The translations under genes were made by a program, and so were the position numbers. From Peribacillus frigoritolerans (lineage in GTDB: Bacteria; Bacillota; Bacilli; Bacillales; DSM-1321): 64,000 nucleotides of DNA. Of the stretch, positions 18,776 to 28,883 are shown piece after piece; the stretch's first letter is position 1, and the number at the start of each line of letters is the position of its first letter. The DNA is taken from NCBI GenBank assembly GCA_030562215.1, contig JAUPFL010000001.1, positions 868,001 through 932,000 on the forward strand, given 5' to 3'. The notes beneath the pieces were generated by a model, which was not told the origin of the DNA, did not search any database, and saw only the letters and a program-made list of their open reading frames with translations.

Positions 18776-19820
18776 TGCCTTACCCCCTCCATCAGTGCTT
18801 CGTTATCATGTTCACTCTTCACTGCAAACCGAAGCCACCTTCCATCCAACCCCGGAAAATTATAGGTATGGCGCGGTACGATTCCTTTTTCAGCAAAAAG
18901 GGGAAAAGGGATAAGGATTCATCTTTCACCAAATAAAAATTAACTGTGCTATCGGAGACTTCCAACCCTTGCTCCTCATAAAACCGGAATAGTTTTTGCT
19001 TTTGCCAGGCAATATAGTCTCTTGTTTTTCTCATATAGGCTTCTTCTGCAAGACAGATTTTCCCTACTTCAAGTGCCACATGGTTGACGCTCCAATGCGG
19101 TTTATAATTTCTTACCCGTTTTATGATGTCAGGTGACGCAAGCAAATAGCCTAGTCTCAAACCTGGAATTGCAAAGATCTTAGTCATTGATCTCAGTATG
19201 AGTAAATGTGGATAAACATTGATTAAAGAAGCATAACTAAAGGCATCTTCCGTAAAATCATAAAAAGCCTCATCCAGGACAACCAGGCAATCCGCTTTCT
19301 GGCATTCAATGATCAATTCCCTAACTGCATCCCGCTTAAATGAAACACCTGTCGGATTATTAGGCGAACATAAGAAAATTGCATCATATTCAGGTAATCG
19401 GGGAATCAATCGTTCCAAGTCCAATTGCCACTCAGGAGCATCAAGCTGGTGGAAATCGACCTTACATCCTGCTGCCAAACAAGCTTCAGCATATTCCGCA
19501 AATGCCGGCTGAACGATTAGCACCCTTTGATTGGCTAATCCGTTCGCTACCAGCATGATGATTTCAGCACCACCGTTCCCCATCAAAACGGATTGCTCAG
19601 GAAGTGCTTCTTTTTCTGCAATTGATTTTGTCAGTTCAATGGCATGCGGATCTGGGTATTGAAGGATTCCTTCGAAAAATCCAGACCACTGTTCCTTTAT
19701 GCCTAAAGGCGGACCCAATGGGTTGATGTTAGCACTGAAGTCGAGAACCGATTCAGGCATATCGATTTCCAGCGCTTCATAAAGATAATGAGGATTAGAG
19801 CCATGAGAAGGTAATGTCAA
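18748..19820 (-). CDS. cobD: Threonine-phosphate decarboxylase CobD (frameshifted at end)
   Basis: PLP enzyme making (R)-1-amino-2-propanol phosphate for the cobinamide side chain. Aminotransferase class I fold: D-F-S-A-N-I-N-P-L-G-P-P near the N-terminus, S-P-N-N-P-T-G-V-S-F, D-E-A-F-Y-D-F and the PLP-lysine loop S-M-T-K-I-F-A-I-P-G-L-R-L-G. TTG 19820 follows AGGGGG. As printed the frame is fused in-line to cbiB, but a missing G in the G-run there explains this. A frame break near 18890 precedes the true end at 18748. Confidence 0.88.
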
Positions 19821-20758
19821 GAATAAGCCCCCTAGCCATAGCATCAGTAGAAATAGAAAAGATGACCGATGCATGATGGTAATCGTTTTTGGTATATGTT
19901 TTGCTTCCAACCGAACAAGCGGAACTCCCATCCTCGCACGGTCGGAAACAATTCCTTTGTACATATTCCGGCCTCCAAGCTGTATTCCCAAAATGGCAGC
20001 AACGCCCGCTTCACACCACCCGCTATTCGGGCTTGGGTGTTTTTTTGCGTCATTGAATAATATCTTCCATCTGGCACCGAATCCATGATGGCCGGATTTC
20101 GAGCTCAGCAACATCAGGAATCCGGTTAGGCGGCTGGGAATCCAATTGACGATATCATCAAGCTTGGCTGAAGCCCAGCCAAATTGCCCATATTTATCAT
20201 TTTTGTACCCTACCATGGAATCGCAGGTATTAATCGCCCTGTACACCATCGCGAGCGGCGCTCCGCCAATGGCTGCCCAAAATAATGGTGCTGTAATCCC
20301 ATCACTGGTATTTTCCGCTACGGTTTCCACGGTGCCCCTGACGATTTCGGATTCATCAAGATCGCAGTATCACGGCCAACGATATAGGAAAGCTTTAGCC
20401 TCGCTTCAGGAAAATCCCGTTCATTAAGCGGAAGGCAAACATCCATCCCGGCTTGCTTCAAGCCCTTCTGAGCTATCGTAGTGGAAATGACAACAGCTTC
20501 CCAAAGGATACCTGCAAGCGGATGGATGAGATAAGCCAAATAGACGGTAAGACCTGTAATCAATAACACCGCCGATAAGACGATGATCAACATGGAGAGT
20601 CCTTTCCGTTTCTTATATGCCCCTTTATTGAATGCCAGATCCAACTTGCTGATCATCGTTCCTATCCATTTGACTGGATGCGGCCAATTTGGCGGATCTC
20701 CAATTAATAAATCAAGGAAAAATGCCAGCGTAACCGCAAAAAGATGATGATAAATCAT
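19795..20758 (-). CDS. cbiB: Adenosylcobinamide-phosphate synthase CbiB (frameshifted)
   Basis: Membrane amidoligase that attaches aminopropanol phosphate to adenosylcobyric acid. It opens with the family motif F-F-L-D-L-L-I-G-D-P-P-N-W-P-H-P-V. Later motifs are Y-I-V-G-R-D-T, E-T-V-A-E-N-T-S-D-G-I-T-A-P and A-K-L-D-D-I-V-N-W-I-P-S-R-L-T. Two frame breaks: after G-R-D-T-A-I-L (about 20350) and in the G-run at 19827-19832. Restoring a G there would give a normal stop at 19795 overlapping cobD by 26 bases. Confidence 0.87.
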
Positions 20759-22226
20759 AATTCCTCAATCCGCTTCCGATTATTCGTCAATGCTTCCACA
20801 GTACAATCATATACACCGCGACTGATCAGCTTCCCTAACGGAGTGATGGTGCCTGCATATTGAAGCTTTGCTCCTCTTTGGGTTGCCGCAATCAAAATGC
20901 TGTCTGTCGATGTTCCTGTTGCACAAGTATTTGTCACCTTATCCATGACATGCAAATCATGAAGCGCTTTTACTTTTGCCTCGGTCGCAGTCACTATGCT
21001 GTGGATATATGCCTCTTCTGCCAAATGCCCATTTACGAATATCCATGTATTTATCGTTCCTGGAGCGGAACTCCAAGAATGCCGGTCAGCTAATGAAGCG
21101 TCGATGGCATTCCCTACACCCGCCGTCACAATGATAAAAACCGAGAAATCTTCAGTTCTTAATAGCTTGAAAGCAACCGTATCGAGAAAGACAGCTGTCA
21201 TCATCCCTACCGTTTCCTGAGGTTCAAAACCATGAGTTGTTAAATAGTCGGCCATTTCAACATGATGATCCTCGCAATCATAGCCATGATGGACGTGCCT
21301 ATTCACAAAATATTTATGCCAGCCCGTCCCCGAACCCGTCACTCCGGAAGACATCGTTCTAAGCGGGATTGGAGAATTCAATTGAATCATCTCAGATCCG
21401 ACTGTCAAATAAGAATCATCAATTTCCAACGGGATAGTATCATGGCCATGCTTTTCCGGAACGATGAACATCTGCGGTTTCGGAAGGGCGGGATGTGGAT
21501 GTTTTTCGATCGTCGTATGATATACACCCTGAATCCGTTCCTGTTGGAGCACTTCATTCGGTACATCAACAACCTGAATCTGCCCTTTCTCAAGCAGCAT
21601 AAGCCGATCACAATATAATCCAGCCAAATTCAAATCATGAAAAATTGAAATAACGGTCAACTTCTGCTCTTTTGCCATTTTCCTCATTAAATCAAGAAGA
21701 TCTTTTTGATAGGAAAGATCCAAATGGTTCGTAGGTTCATCCAAAAAAGGATTTCCGGCTCTTGGGCAAGGGCCTGTGCCAGCAGGACCCTTTGTCTTTC
21801 CCCTCCTGATAATCGATCAAAATGAAGATCTTGAAAATCAGCTACTCCCGTTTGTTCCATTACCCGCTGGACAGTCGATTCATCTTCTGCGGACCAACTA
21901 TGGAACCATCCTGATTGATGGGCATATCGCCCAAGTGAGACCGTCTCTTTTACTGTATAGGAGAAAGCTAATGAGGAATGTTGAGGGAGCACGGCAATGA
22001 CCTGTGCAAGTTGTTTTGACGAATAATCCTTCAAATCCCTACCGCTAATCCGTACGCTTCCGCCTTTATAATCGAGCACCCCGCTAAGCATACTTAAAAG
22101 CGTCGTTTTCCCGCTGCCATTAGGACCAAGAATCCCGAATAATTCCCCTTTATGTACATCAAAAGAGACAGAGTCCAAAACAGCTTTGTTGTGATATCCG
22201 CCTGTTAACTCTTTTACTTCAAGCAT
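20755..22226 (-). CDS. btuD: BtuD-CbiZ fusion: corrinoid ABC ATPase with adenosylcobinamide amidohydrolase domain (frameshifted)
   Basis: Residues 1-250 are an ABC ATPase: Walker A G-P-N-G-S-G-K-T-T, signature L-S-G-G-E-R-Q-R-V, Walker B and L-D-E-P-T-N-H-L-D-L (restored across a frame break near 21747). Residues 260-490 are a CbiZ domain, with G-V-T-G-S-G, T-A-G-V-G-N-A-I-D-A and A-T-G-T-S-T-D-S. CbiZ removes the aminopropanol side chain from adenosylcobinamide to give cobyric acid for CbiB. B. subtilis YvrA has the same architecture, so the fusion is known. Confidence 0.9.
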
Positions 22227-22232
22227 CCGTTT

Positions 22233-23287
22233 TTACCCTTCTCTCCGTCTCTTTAATAAAATCAGCGCAAATGCAGGTGCCCCGATAAGTGAGGTGATCA
22301 CCCCGATCGGCAGTTCCGATGGGGCTATGATCGTTCGTGCTACAAAATCCGCCAATATTAAGAATCCGCTTCCTATCAATAATGACAACGGAAGCAAATG
22401 TTTATGGTCAGGTCCCCAAATCTTTCGGACTAAATGAGGAATGACCAATCCTACAAAACCAATCGCCCCTGAAACGGCAACGGCTGCCCCTGTCAATGTC
22501 GAACCGGCTATCAGGATCCACATTTTCCGCCGCTTGACATTCACACCTAAGTGTTTTGCCCGGTCTTCCCCGAAAGTCATCGCATTCAATTCACTTGTAT
22601 TCATGATCAAGGTCAACGAACCAATGATAAAAAACGGCATAATGATTGCGATATAATTCCATCCGCGCATAGAAACGCTTCCCATCAGCCAGCCGATGAT
22701 TTGTCTTAATTCATCACCCGTCAGCGCAATCATCAATGAAATGAAGGCACTTAAAAACGAGCTGAAAATGATTCCCGTTAAAATGATCGTTTCCACTTTC
22801 ATCGATCGATCCATTTTTTTGCAAAAGTCAATACGCAGAGCATCGTGAGCACTGAGCATAAGATGCTCAATGCCGGAAGAGTATATAAACCGATGAATGG
22901 CAGTGATATATTCAAGAATATTGTCAATACGGCGCCGACCGATGCTCCTGATGAAATACCTAATGTGTAAGGATCAGCGAGCGGGTTCCGGAGCAGTCCT
23001 TGAAAAGCCGCACCCGCAATCGCAAGTGATGCCCCAACCAAACCCGCAAGCAATACACGCGGCAAGCGGATGTTCATCACGATATTCGTCAGCATCACAT
23101 CCGGATCGGCAGAAATCGGCAAGTGGAAAATCTCCTTGCCGATTATTTGTAAAAGTACGGGAATCGGTACTGACACCGAACCAAAGGAAATGCCTATCGT
23201 CATTGCGAATAACAAAATGAACAACGCAATCAAATAAGCCAACGTCCATTTAGTTGTCAAATTGGTTCGGATAGACTGATTTGGCAA
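22233..23287 (-). CDS. btuC: Corrinoid ABC transporter permease BtuC (frameshifted)
   Basis: FecCD-family permease with about ten helices. Family motifs: [34 protein letters not shown] and [12 protein letters not shown] near the ATPase contact. One base is missing near 22815, between F-A-K-K and M-D-R-S. TTG start at 23287 overlaps the end of btuF; a TTG at 23260 is an alternative. Confidence 0.9.
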
Positions 23288-24237
23288 GTTCCTCTACTCC
23301 CTCTATTAAGCGCGGACCGGAACGGGTCACCAAGTCAGAATGGACATCAAAAACTTGGCCATTTTTAACAGCATTTACGTCTTGCCATCCTTTTCGGCCC
23401 GTCACTTCACTTACTGAATCTTTCGTATAATAACCATACGTTGTAATGATGACATCAGGATTTGCAGCAATCATCGACTCTTCATCAATTTTTGCCCAAC
23501 CGTCCAAATCAGCAGCAGCATTATCCGCTGAAATAATATGAAGCATCTCATTCATGAAAGTATTTTTTCCAGGTGTGTATATTTCCGGTGAAGGCGAAAC
23601 TTCCACTAAAACGGTCTTCCTATCCTCTTCCTTTACGGATTTGGCTTTTTCCTGGATATCCTTGAGCTTCGTTTTCATATCCGCAACGATTTCATTTGCC
23701 TTATCATGTTCTCCGTTGCCTGTCCAATCATTTCAATAGACTCATAGACTTGGTCAAAGCTTTGTGCATCATTGACTACGAGAACATCTATTCCAGCATC
23801 CTTAAGCTGCTGTAAACCCTCATTTGAATTATGGGCACTTGATGCATGCGCAAGAACAAGGTCAGGCTTCATCGAGACAATCAGCTCCGTGTTCATTTCC
23901 ATTCCGCCAACTTTTTCAATTTCTTTCGTTTCTTCCGGGTAGTTATCATTGTCGGAAACACCAACGACCTTTTTCCCAAACCAAGTGCAAAGACCACTTC
24001 CGTATTACTTGGTATCAACGAAACGATTTTCTTCGGCTTTTGTTCTATCGTTACTTTTTCCCCAGTTGCATCTTTAATCGTAATCGGGAAAGCTTTGTGT
24101 TGAGCATGGTTCGTTTGCTGCTTTTCTTTTCCTTCATCAGCAGCGCCACCGCAGCCGACCATCATGCCTGCAACAAGCAACATCAACAATATCAGACCAA
24201 AAATCTTCTTCATTTTCATTCCCCACAATCTTTTCAT
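23250..24237 (-). CDS. btuF: Corrinoid-binding lipoprotein BtuF (frameshifted)
   Basis: Periplasmic-binding-type lipoprotein: signal peptide [10 protein letters not shown] and lipobox M-V-G-C-G. The mature part has [17 protein letters not shown] and P-D-V-I-I-T-T-Y, typical of FhuD/BtuF class III binding proteins. Breaks near 23970 and 23715 split it. First gene of the operon, just behind the cobalamin riboswitch, which supports corrinoid over siderophore binding. The exact start among ATGs at 24237 and 24219 is uncertain. Confidence 0.88.
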
Positions 24238-24288
24238 TTAATTTCTTCCACCTAATAAAGAAACGCAATCCTGAAAGATGCCCCCAAA

Positions 24289-24322
24289 ACGAAAAGCACC
24301 TCCCGTTAAACGGAAGATGCTT
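24289..24322 (-). terminator. Riboswitch expression-platform terminator
   Basis: Minus strand AAGCATCTTCCG / CGGGAGGTGCTTTTCGTTTT directly after the riboswitch aptamer; B12 binding would favour it. Confidence 0.8.
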
Positions 24323-24324
24323 GC

Positions 24325-24560
24325 ATGGCAACAATAATCAATACGGACTCTTTCTTAGGGTCTGCCACACACCTTCCCATCCGCGTAGGTTACAGGTGTA
24401 CGAATTCTGGCAGGTCTCCTGGCTCATGGTCATCGTCAACGGTACCTTCCCATATCTCATACAGTGGTACACAGCCGTCAGCTCCCATATACAGTGGCGG
24501 GACCGCGCTGGCATTTCACCAACTTCCCTTTTAAGTCATTAAGACACCAAAATCGTTCAT
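24325..24560 (-). ncRNA. Cobalamin riboswitch
   Basis: The minus strand carries the B12-box core AGCCAGGAGACCTGCC at 24409-24424. Upstream lie the aptamer elements GGTG near 24545, GGGAAG, and the conserved AATGCCAGCGCGGTCCCGCC around 24490-24515. The layout 5' helix, B12 box, then terminator, then btuF 50 bases later, is the standard transcriptional-attenuation form. It would shut off the whole corrinoid salvage operon when cobalamin is plentiful. Confidence 0.95.
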
Positions 24561-24672
24561 ATGTATATAATTTTCACTGCCTTCATTATACACCATGTAA
24601 GAATCGATTATTATATGATTTTTCTGAACGAATACGAAATGACCCTTCCACCTTCAATGCTTTGAAGCATTT

Positions 24673-25488
24673 TCAATCAGTGACGCAAACCCATCGACTG
24701 ATAACCCGGGTGAAATCTGAACTCGAGCATGCATCCCTTGGTCCCTTGAAGCCCCCCATGTTCGGTAGTGACTGCCATCTTGTATCCAGCTTCTTCTGAT
24801 CGCCTGAGACTCTCTTCGTTATACCGGCCAACCGGATAGGAAAGCACTGTCGTGTCCTGGTCGGGGATATGGTCGAATAATTCCTTCGACTGAACCATTT
24901 CCGCTTCTTGCTGCTCTGCCGTCATGCGGTTCAGTTCCAAATGGTTGATCGTATGGCTTTCGATCGAAATCCCAGCCTTGCTCATCTCCAACATTTGATT
25001 TTCAGTCAGGTGATGACCTTTATCAACGGACTTCCCGATCATGAAGACATTTGCTTTCATATCATTTTCTTTTAATATCGGGAAAGCCTCCGTGTAGTTA
25101 TCTGAATAGCCATCATCAAAAGTAAGCCAGACACACTTCTCACTTGGCATCCGATTCCCGGTTAAGAAGAGGAATGCTTCTTCAGGGGATAATGTATAGT
25201 AACCATTCTCCCGAAGCCAAGCCATCTGTGATCGGAATTCCCCCTTGGAACCCGAATGCTGTGATACATCAATATCGGGAGCTGGACCTGGGACTCGCCC
25301 GTTAGCCAGTCTCCCGTAAGATTTGGCCCTCCGGATCCCTGCCCGGTCACATTCTCCGCCGCTTCGACCCAATCGGTGCAGCCGTCTTTGTGCCTATCCC
25401 CTCTAAAATCCCTTGTGAACATCCAAGGTAAAATCAAAATCCCCAGCAATGCAACCATCCATAAAACTCTATATTTTCCCACTATCAT
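24673..25488 (-). CDS. Polysaccharide deacetylase, NodB domain (frameshifted)
   Basis: Membrane-anchored or secreted deacetylase: one N-terminal hydrophobic segment (residues 8-24), then L-P-I-L-M-Y-H-S-I, the catalytic W-L-T-F-D-D-G-Y-S-D-N-Y with the metal-binding Asp pair, E-S-H-T-I-N-H as the His motif, and V-L-S-Y-P-V-G. Breaks near 25255 and 24750 split it; the corrected C-terminus ends R-W-V-C-V-T-D. Likely modifies peptidoglycan or an exopolysaccharide; substrate unknown. Confidence 0.85.
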
Positions 25489-25664
25489 TCTCCTGATTTT
25501 AAACTAGTGGATAATAAAGCATTCCATTTAATGAAAAAAAGGGAAACACGGGAACTTAGCGAACTGCTAAACATTTTCGAGGATTTTTTTCATAAGTATG
25601 TGCTATTAGCTTGAAAAGTTTGCCTATAAGAAATATAATAAATAAGTCGTCGACTTTTATATAT

Positions 25665-25738
25665 GTCCCAGTAGCTCAGCAGGATAGAGCGACAGCCTCC
25701 TAAGCTGTAGGTCGTAGGTTCGATTCCTATCTGGGACG
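25665..25738 (+). tRNA. tRNA-Arg (CCT anticodon)
   Basis: Seven-bp acceptor GTCCCAG/CTGGGAC, D-loop GCTCAGCAGGATAGAGC, anticodon loop CTCCTAA giving CCT (reads AGG), and T-arm GTAGGTTCGATTCCTAT. No CCA encoded. Its 3' half is the attachment site of the 14.5-kb element that follows. Confidence 0.95.
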
Positions 25739-25742
25739 CTAA
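25697..25742 (+). repeat. attL of the integrated element
   Basis: 46-bp direct repeat covering the tRNA-Arg anticodon loop to five bases past the acceptor stem (CTCCTAAGCTG...GGGACGCTAA). An identical copy is at 40158-40203, next to the integrase gene. Confidence 0.93.
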
Positions 25743-25753
25743 TACAGACAGTA

Positions 25754-25784
25754 AAAACCCCTTATATATTAAGGGGTTTTCTGT
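25754..25784 (+). terminator. tRNA-Arg terminator inside the element
   Basis: AAAACCCCTT / AAGGGGTTTT with T-rich tail; replaces the native terminator that now lies beyond attR. Confidence 0.8.
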
Positions 25785-25820
25785 TTGATATGATTTCAAT
25801 TTTTTCATATAACAGTTTGC

Positions 25821-25841
25821 TTGCCGAAAATTTGCCGAAAA
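25821..25841. repeat. Left-end integrase arm-type repeats
   Basis: Two direct copies of TTGCCGAAAA 79 bases inside attL. Three copies of the same motif in the same orientation occur near the right end at 40012-40041. Confidence 0.7.
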
Positions 25842-25846
25842 CAAAA

Positions 25847-26660
25847 TTACCACCTGTGGTTTGACGCCATATCGGTGTTTATATTGTTAACTAAAGAAGC
25901 AAAACCATCAAAATCAGGGAATAATGTTTCAGTTCTGATATCGAAGGATTCAATCAATATTTTTTGGCTTCTTTTTTTAGTTCCGGAGAAATGGCTATAA
26001 AAATAGTCTCTCCTTTATTTTTTGGTAAAATTAAACTTCCTGTTACTTCATTACTTATCCTGCTATATAAAAATACGGCATGTTGAGCGGCAATTCTTTT
26101 TGAAACAACCGGCGGTTCCATAAATACGGGTAAATCTTCGGTGGATAATTCTTTCATAATACTTTTATAATCTCTTTTTCTAAATAACCTTCATAATTTA
26201 AGCCGCCCAATGAATATGTATGGACACCTGTTATCAGACCTGTTTTATCAATATTTGAATTTAAACAAAACCATAAAGCAACTAGCATACTCTTTGAAAA
26301 GTCCACTAACCTTGTTGCTGCGCCGTGATGTTGTAATTTTGCTAATAGTTCCATATCACTAATAGGCAAGCCTTCATTTGTTCCATATCCTTTATGCCTA
26401 GCACTTGTTAGCATTCCTTTTTCGTAACTTGACAAATATAATTCATTTTGTTCTTGACCGCTATTAACAAGCCTTCTATAAGCTCCACTATCAATAGGCC
26501 AAGAAATATCACCCTGGCCCCTCCACAACATAATGTTTTTTCCTTTAATTTTACTAAGTTGAGAAGGAATTTCCATTAATTCAACAAAACTCTCAGGCAT
26601 CTGTATTTCCCCGAATATCCCACTATTGTATTTATCCATTTTAATCCCCGTTTTACTCAT
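25847..26660 (-). CDS. FRG-domain protein (frameshifted)
   Basis: About 271 residues reassembled across two A-run losses (about 26155 and 25960). The FRG domain is clear: L-W-R-G-Q-G-D-I-S-W-P near residue 45, then L-L-A-K-L-Q-H-H-G-A-A-T-R-L-V-D-F-S near residue 110 and A-L-W-F-C. The C-terminal part P-P-V-V-S-K-R-I-A-A-Q-H-A-V-F is the family's second conserved block. FRG proteins are common on mobile elements and near defence genes; their activity is poorly known. It is encoded with an XRE regulator and a small ORF. The N-terminal start could be M8. Confidence 0.82.
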
Positions 26661-26680
26661 TCCTCTTCACCATCAAACAT

Positions 26681-26845
26681 TCAAAAAATGCTTTTTTCTA
26701 CATCTTGTATATTTCTTCCTAACTTTACTATATGAAAAGAAGAGGCATTAAACAATTCATAAGTCTGGCATCCCCCTATATAAAATCTTCTGGCAATCCC
26801 TTCCCTAATTTCCTTTAATCCCCTCTCTTTATTTACATACTCCAA
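26681..26845 (-). CDS. Small ORF between HTH regulator and FRG gene
   Basis: 54 codons from a TTG at 26845 to a TGA at 26683, overlapping the end of the HTH gene by 13 bases. The product (E-Y-V-N-K-E-R-G-L-K at the start, C-Q-T-Y-E-L-F-N-A-S-S-F-H-I in the middle) looks like real coding sequence but I recognise no family. Its position between regulator and FRG gene suggests one operon. It could also be the C-terminal part of a frameshifted larger protein. Confidence 0.45.
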   Translation of the reverse strand: MEYVNKERGLKEIREGIARRFYIGGCQTYELFNASSFHIVKLGRNIQDVEKSIF

Positions 26846-27060
26846 AAATCATCGTAATCAACAGGTTCCCCAGTAAGTTTCCTCAATGTTTTAATTAGCT
26901 TCCCCGCATTCTTCATTGATGGCTGAAAAGCATCTCCCTGGCATATCCGACTAATAGTTGCTTTATTAACTTTGCTCTCATCTACAAGTTCTTGTTGTGA
27001 AATTTTATGCTTATCTAAATACCTTCCAAATTTACTCCTTGGCTTCCCTAATCCAAACAT
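26833..27060 (-). CDS. XRE/Cro-type HTH regulator
   Basis: 75 residues; helix-turn-helix I-S-Q-Q-E-L-V-D-E-S-K-V-N-K-A-T-I-S-R-I. ATG 27060 follows GGAGGGTG. It heads the FRG gene group, so it may control that cargo. Confidence 0.8.
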   Translation of the reverse strand: MFGLGKPRSKFGRYLDKHKISQQELVDESKVNKATISRICQGDAFQPSMKNAGKLIKTLRKLTGEPVDYDDFWSM

Positions 27061-27388
27061 GATCGGCACCCTCCATAGACTTTATTTAGTCACCAGTATG
27101 TCCAAAAGTTACTTTTTCAAACGGTTACGAAAAGGGAAACTTGGACAAACAGTGCTGCATATTCTTTATCAAGGTACCTAATTTGGTAGTTAGCAACTGC
27201 CAGCCAAAGTATTTACCAAGTTATCTATCAAGGTAAGCTTATCAAGGTAATAAGTGAATACAGGTTGATATAACAAGAAATCAAAGAAGTGTTTAGAAGG
27301 AGCCGGGAGGCGAATGGATAGGGGGAGAGGCGAGAGGGGGAAATAACTTTTTTCGCACAAAACGCCGTATAGAGAGGAAGAAAACAAC
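27061..27388. other. Intergenic region with short direct and inverted repeats
   Basis: Three copies of ATCAAGGTA (27169, 27229 and 27246 areas), a hairpin GGTAGTT/AACTGCC at 27185-27201 and a purine-rich stretch 27295-27345. It separates the divergent HTH and FtsK groups and is a candidate transfer or replication control region; no nick-site consensus recognised. Confidence 0.4.
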
Positions 27389-27721
27389 ATGACATACCTA
27401 ATGCCTGGACGATGGTCTAGAACCGAGGTAATACCCTTTAAAGCCTTTATAAATAAAGAGAAAATCGAGAAGAAACCGATTCAGAAAAAGAGCCTTCCCA
27501 CCTTCGCCTTCATTCCCCTTAATCCAACGGCCATGATTGACCCGGTCTTTATCGGAATAGCTTCAGGTATCCTTTTGATTGCCTTAATTGAAAAAGTATT
27601 AGCTGATACAGGTAACGTTTCAATTGCCGCTTTTCTATCCGCTTTCCTGCGTATCTTGTTTCCTATAGCCGGTGCTGCGGCCATTTGGTTTCTGGTGAAT
27701 GATTTAAAATTCCTATTTTGA
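27389..27721 (+). CDS. Small membrane protein of the FtsK/relaxation module
   Basis: 110 residues: a basic N-terminus rich in Lys, then two hydrophobic segments at about residues 50-68 and 78-105. No known domain. It is ten bases before the FtsK-like gene and probably co-transcribed, so it may anchor the ATPase at the membrane. Start ATG after AGGAAG. Confidence 0.7.
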   Translation: MTYLMPGRWSRTEVIPFKAFINKEKIEKKPIQKKSLPTFAFIPLNPTAMIDPVFIGIASGILLIALIEKVLADTGNVSIAAFLSAFLRILFPIAGAAAIWFLVNDLKFLF

Positions 27722-27730
27722 GGTGAAGTC

Positions 27731-28883
27731 ATGAAAAAGTGGATAGCAAAACAACAAGCAAAAGCCTCCTTAATGAAGGTTTTCCGGAATGGTGAAATAG
27801 GTATTAATTACTCTTACAGTTCAAATAGTGGTTTCGTGTACCCTAAAATACTTTCTATTCGTTTCAATTACTCTGAAAAATCCCTTAGTTATTTCTTTTC
27901 CCTTCCGACTGGTATGGATCCTAAGGTAATCAAGAAAAAGGAATATTGTTTCAAGCAGGTGTTCGGGGAGCGCATTGAGCTTAAAGGAGATGCCAAGAAA
28001 TTCACGCTTATAGTGTTTACCGCCCATATCCCTAAAATCACCCCTTATGACGCCAAACGCTTCAAAGAACAGGCAAAGAAAATGAAATTACCTATTGTAT
28101 GTGGTGTCGATATGAACGGGCAAGACGTGGTTTATGACATGGTGGAAAACCCACATTTATTAATATCCGGTGAAACTGGTTCCGGGAAATCCACTCAGTT
28201 GCGTTCAATCTTGAGCTCATTGATTGAATATATATCACCGGACCGACTGAAGATGTTCTTGTGTGATCTTAAACGCTCAGAATTCCCTATATTTCGTGGT
28301 GTAGATCATGTGGAAGGTGTCTTTGTGAAACCTGCGGATATGCTTCCTATGCTAAATTATTTACGCGAAGAAACAATCAAACGAGGTGACTTACTGGATG
28401 CACATGTAGTAGCGCATATCGATGACCTCCCTAATCCACCGCATTATATTGTGCTTTGTATCGATGAATTTGCCTTATTGAAAAAGGAAAAGAAGATTTG
28501 GGACCTTGTAGAAGAAATAAGTTCCATCGGAAGAGCTTTAGGAATCTATTTAATATTGTCTGTTCTTCGACCTGATCGAAATATTTTGGATGGTGTATTG
28601 AAGAATAACCTAACTGTTCGTATGGGTTTCAGTGCGCTGATTTAATTAACTCACGTATTATCGGTACACCAGGAAGCGAAAAACTAAAGGATAACGGAAG
28701 GTTTTTACTGAAATCGAAAGGCCAAGACTTAAAGGAGATTCAAGCCCCCTATTTAGACATTGATGAAGCTAAAAAGTTATTAGAGAATCATAAGTCTCCA
28801 ATTAATAAAAATCCCTGCAAAAAGCCCTCTAAGCGTTCTGATGACCCAGAGATTATTGACGCTATATTTGAGGTGTTAGACTG
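27731..28883 (+). CDS. FtsK/SpoIIIE/TcpA-type DNA-pumping ATPase (frameshifted)
   Basis: About 384 residues. Walker A G-E-T-G-S-G-K-S-T at 147-155, L-C-D-L-K-R-S-E-F at about 183, Walker B I-V-L-C-I-D-E-F-A-L-L at about 238, and S-S-I-G-R-A-L-G-I-Y-L-I-L downstream: all FtsK-family. It lacks transmembrane helices, as expected for a soluble coupling-type ATPase. One base is lost near 28640; the restored end continues to D-A-I-F-E-V-L-D with a TGA overlapping the next ATG. Probably moves element DNA during mobilisation. Confidence 0.82.
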
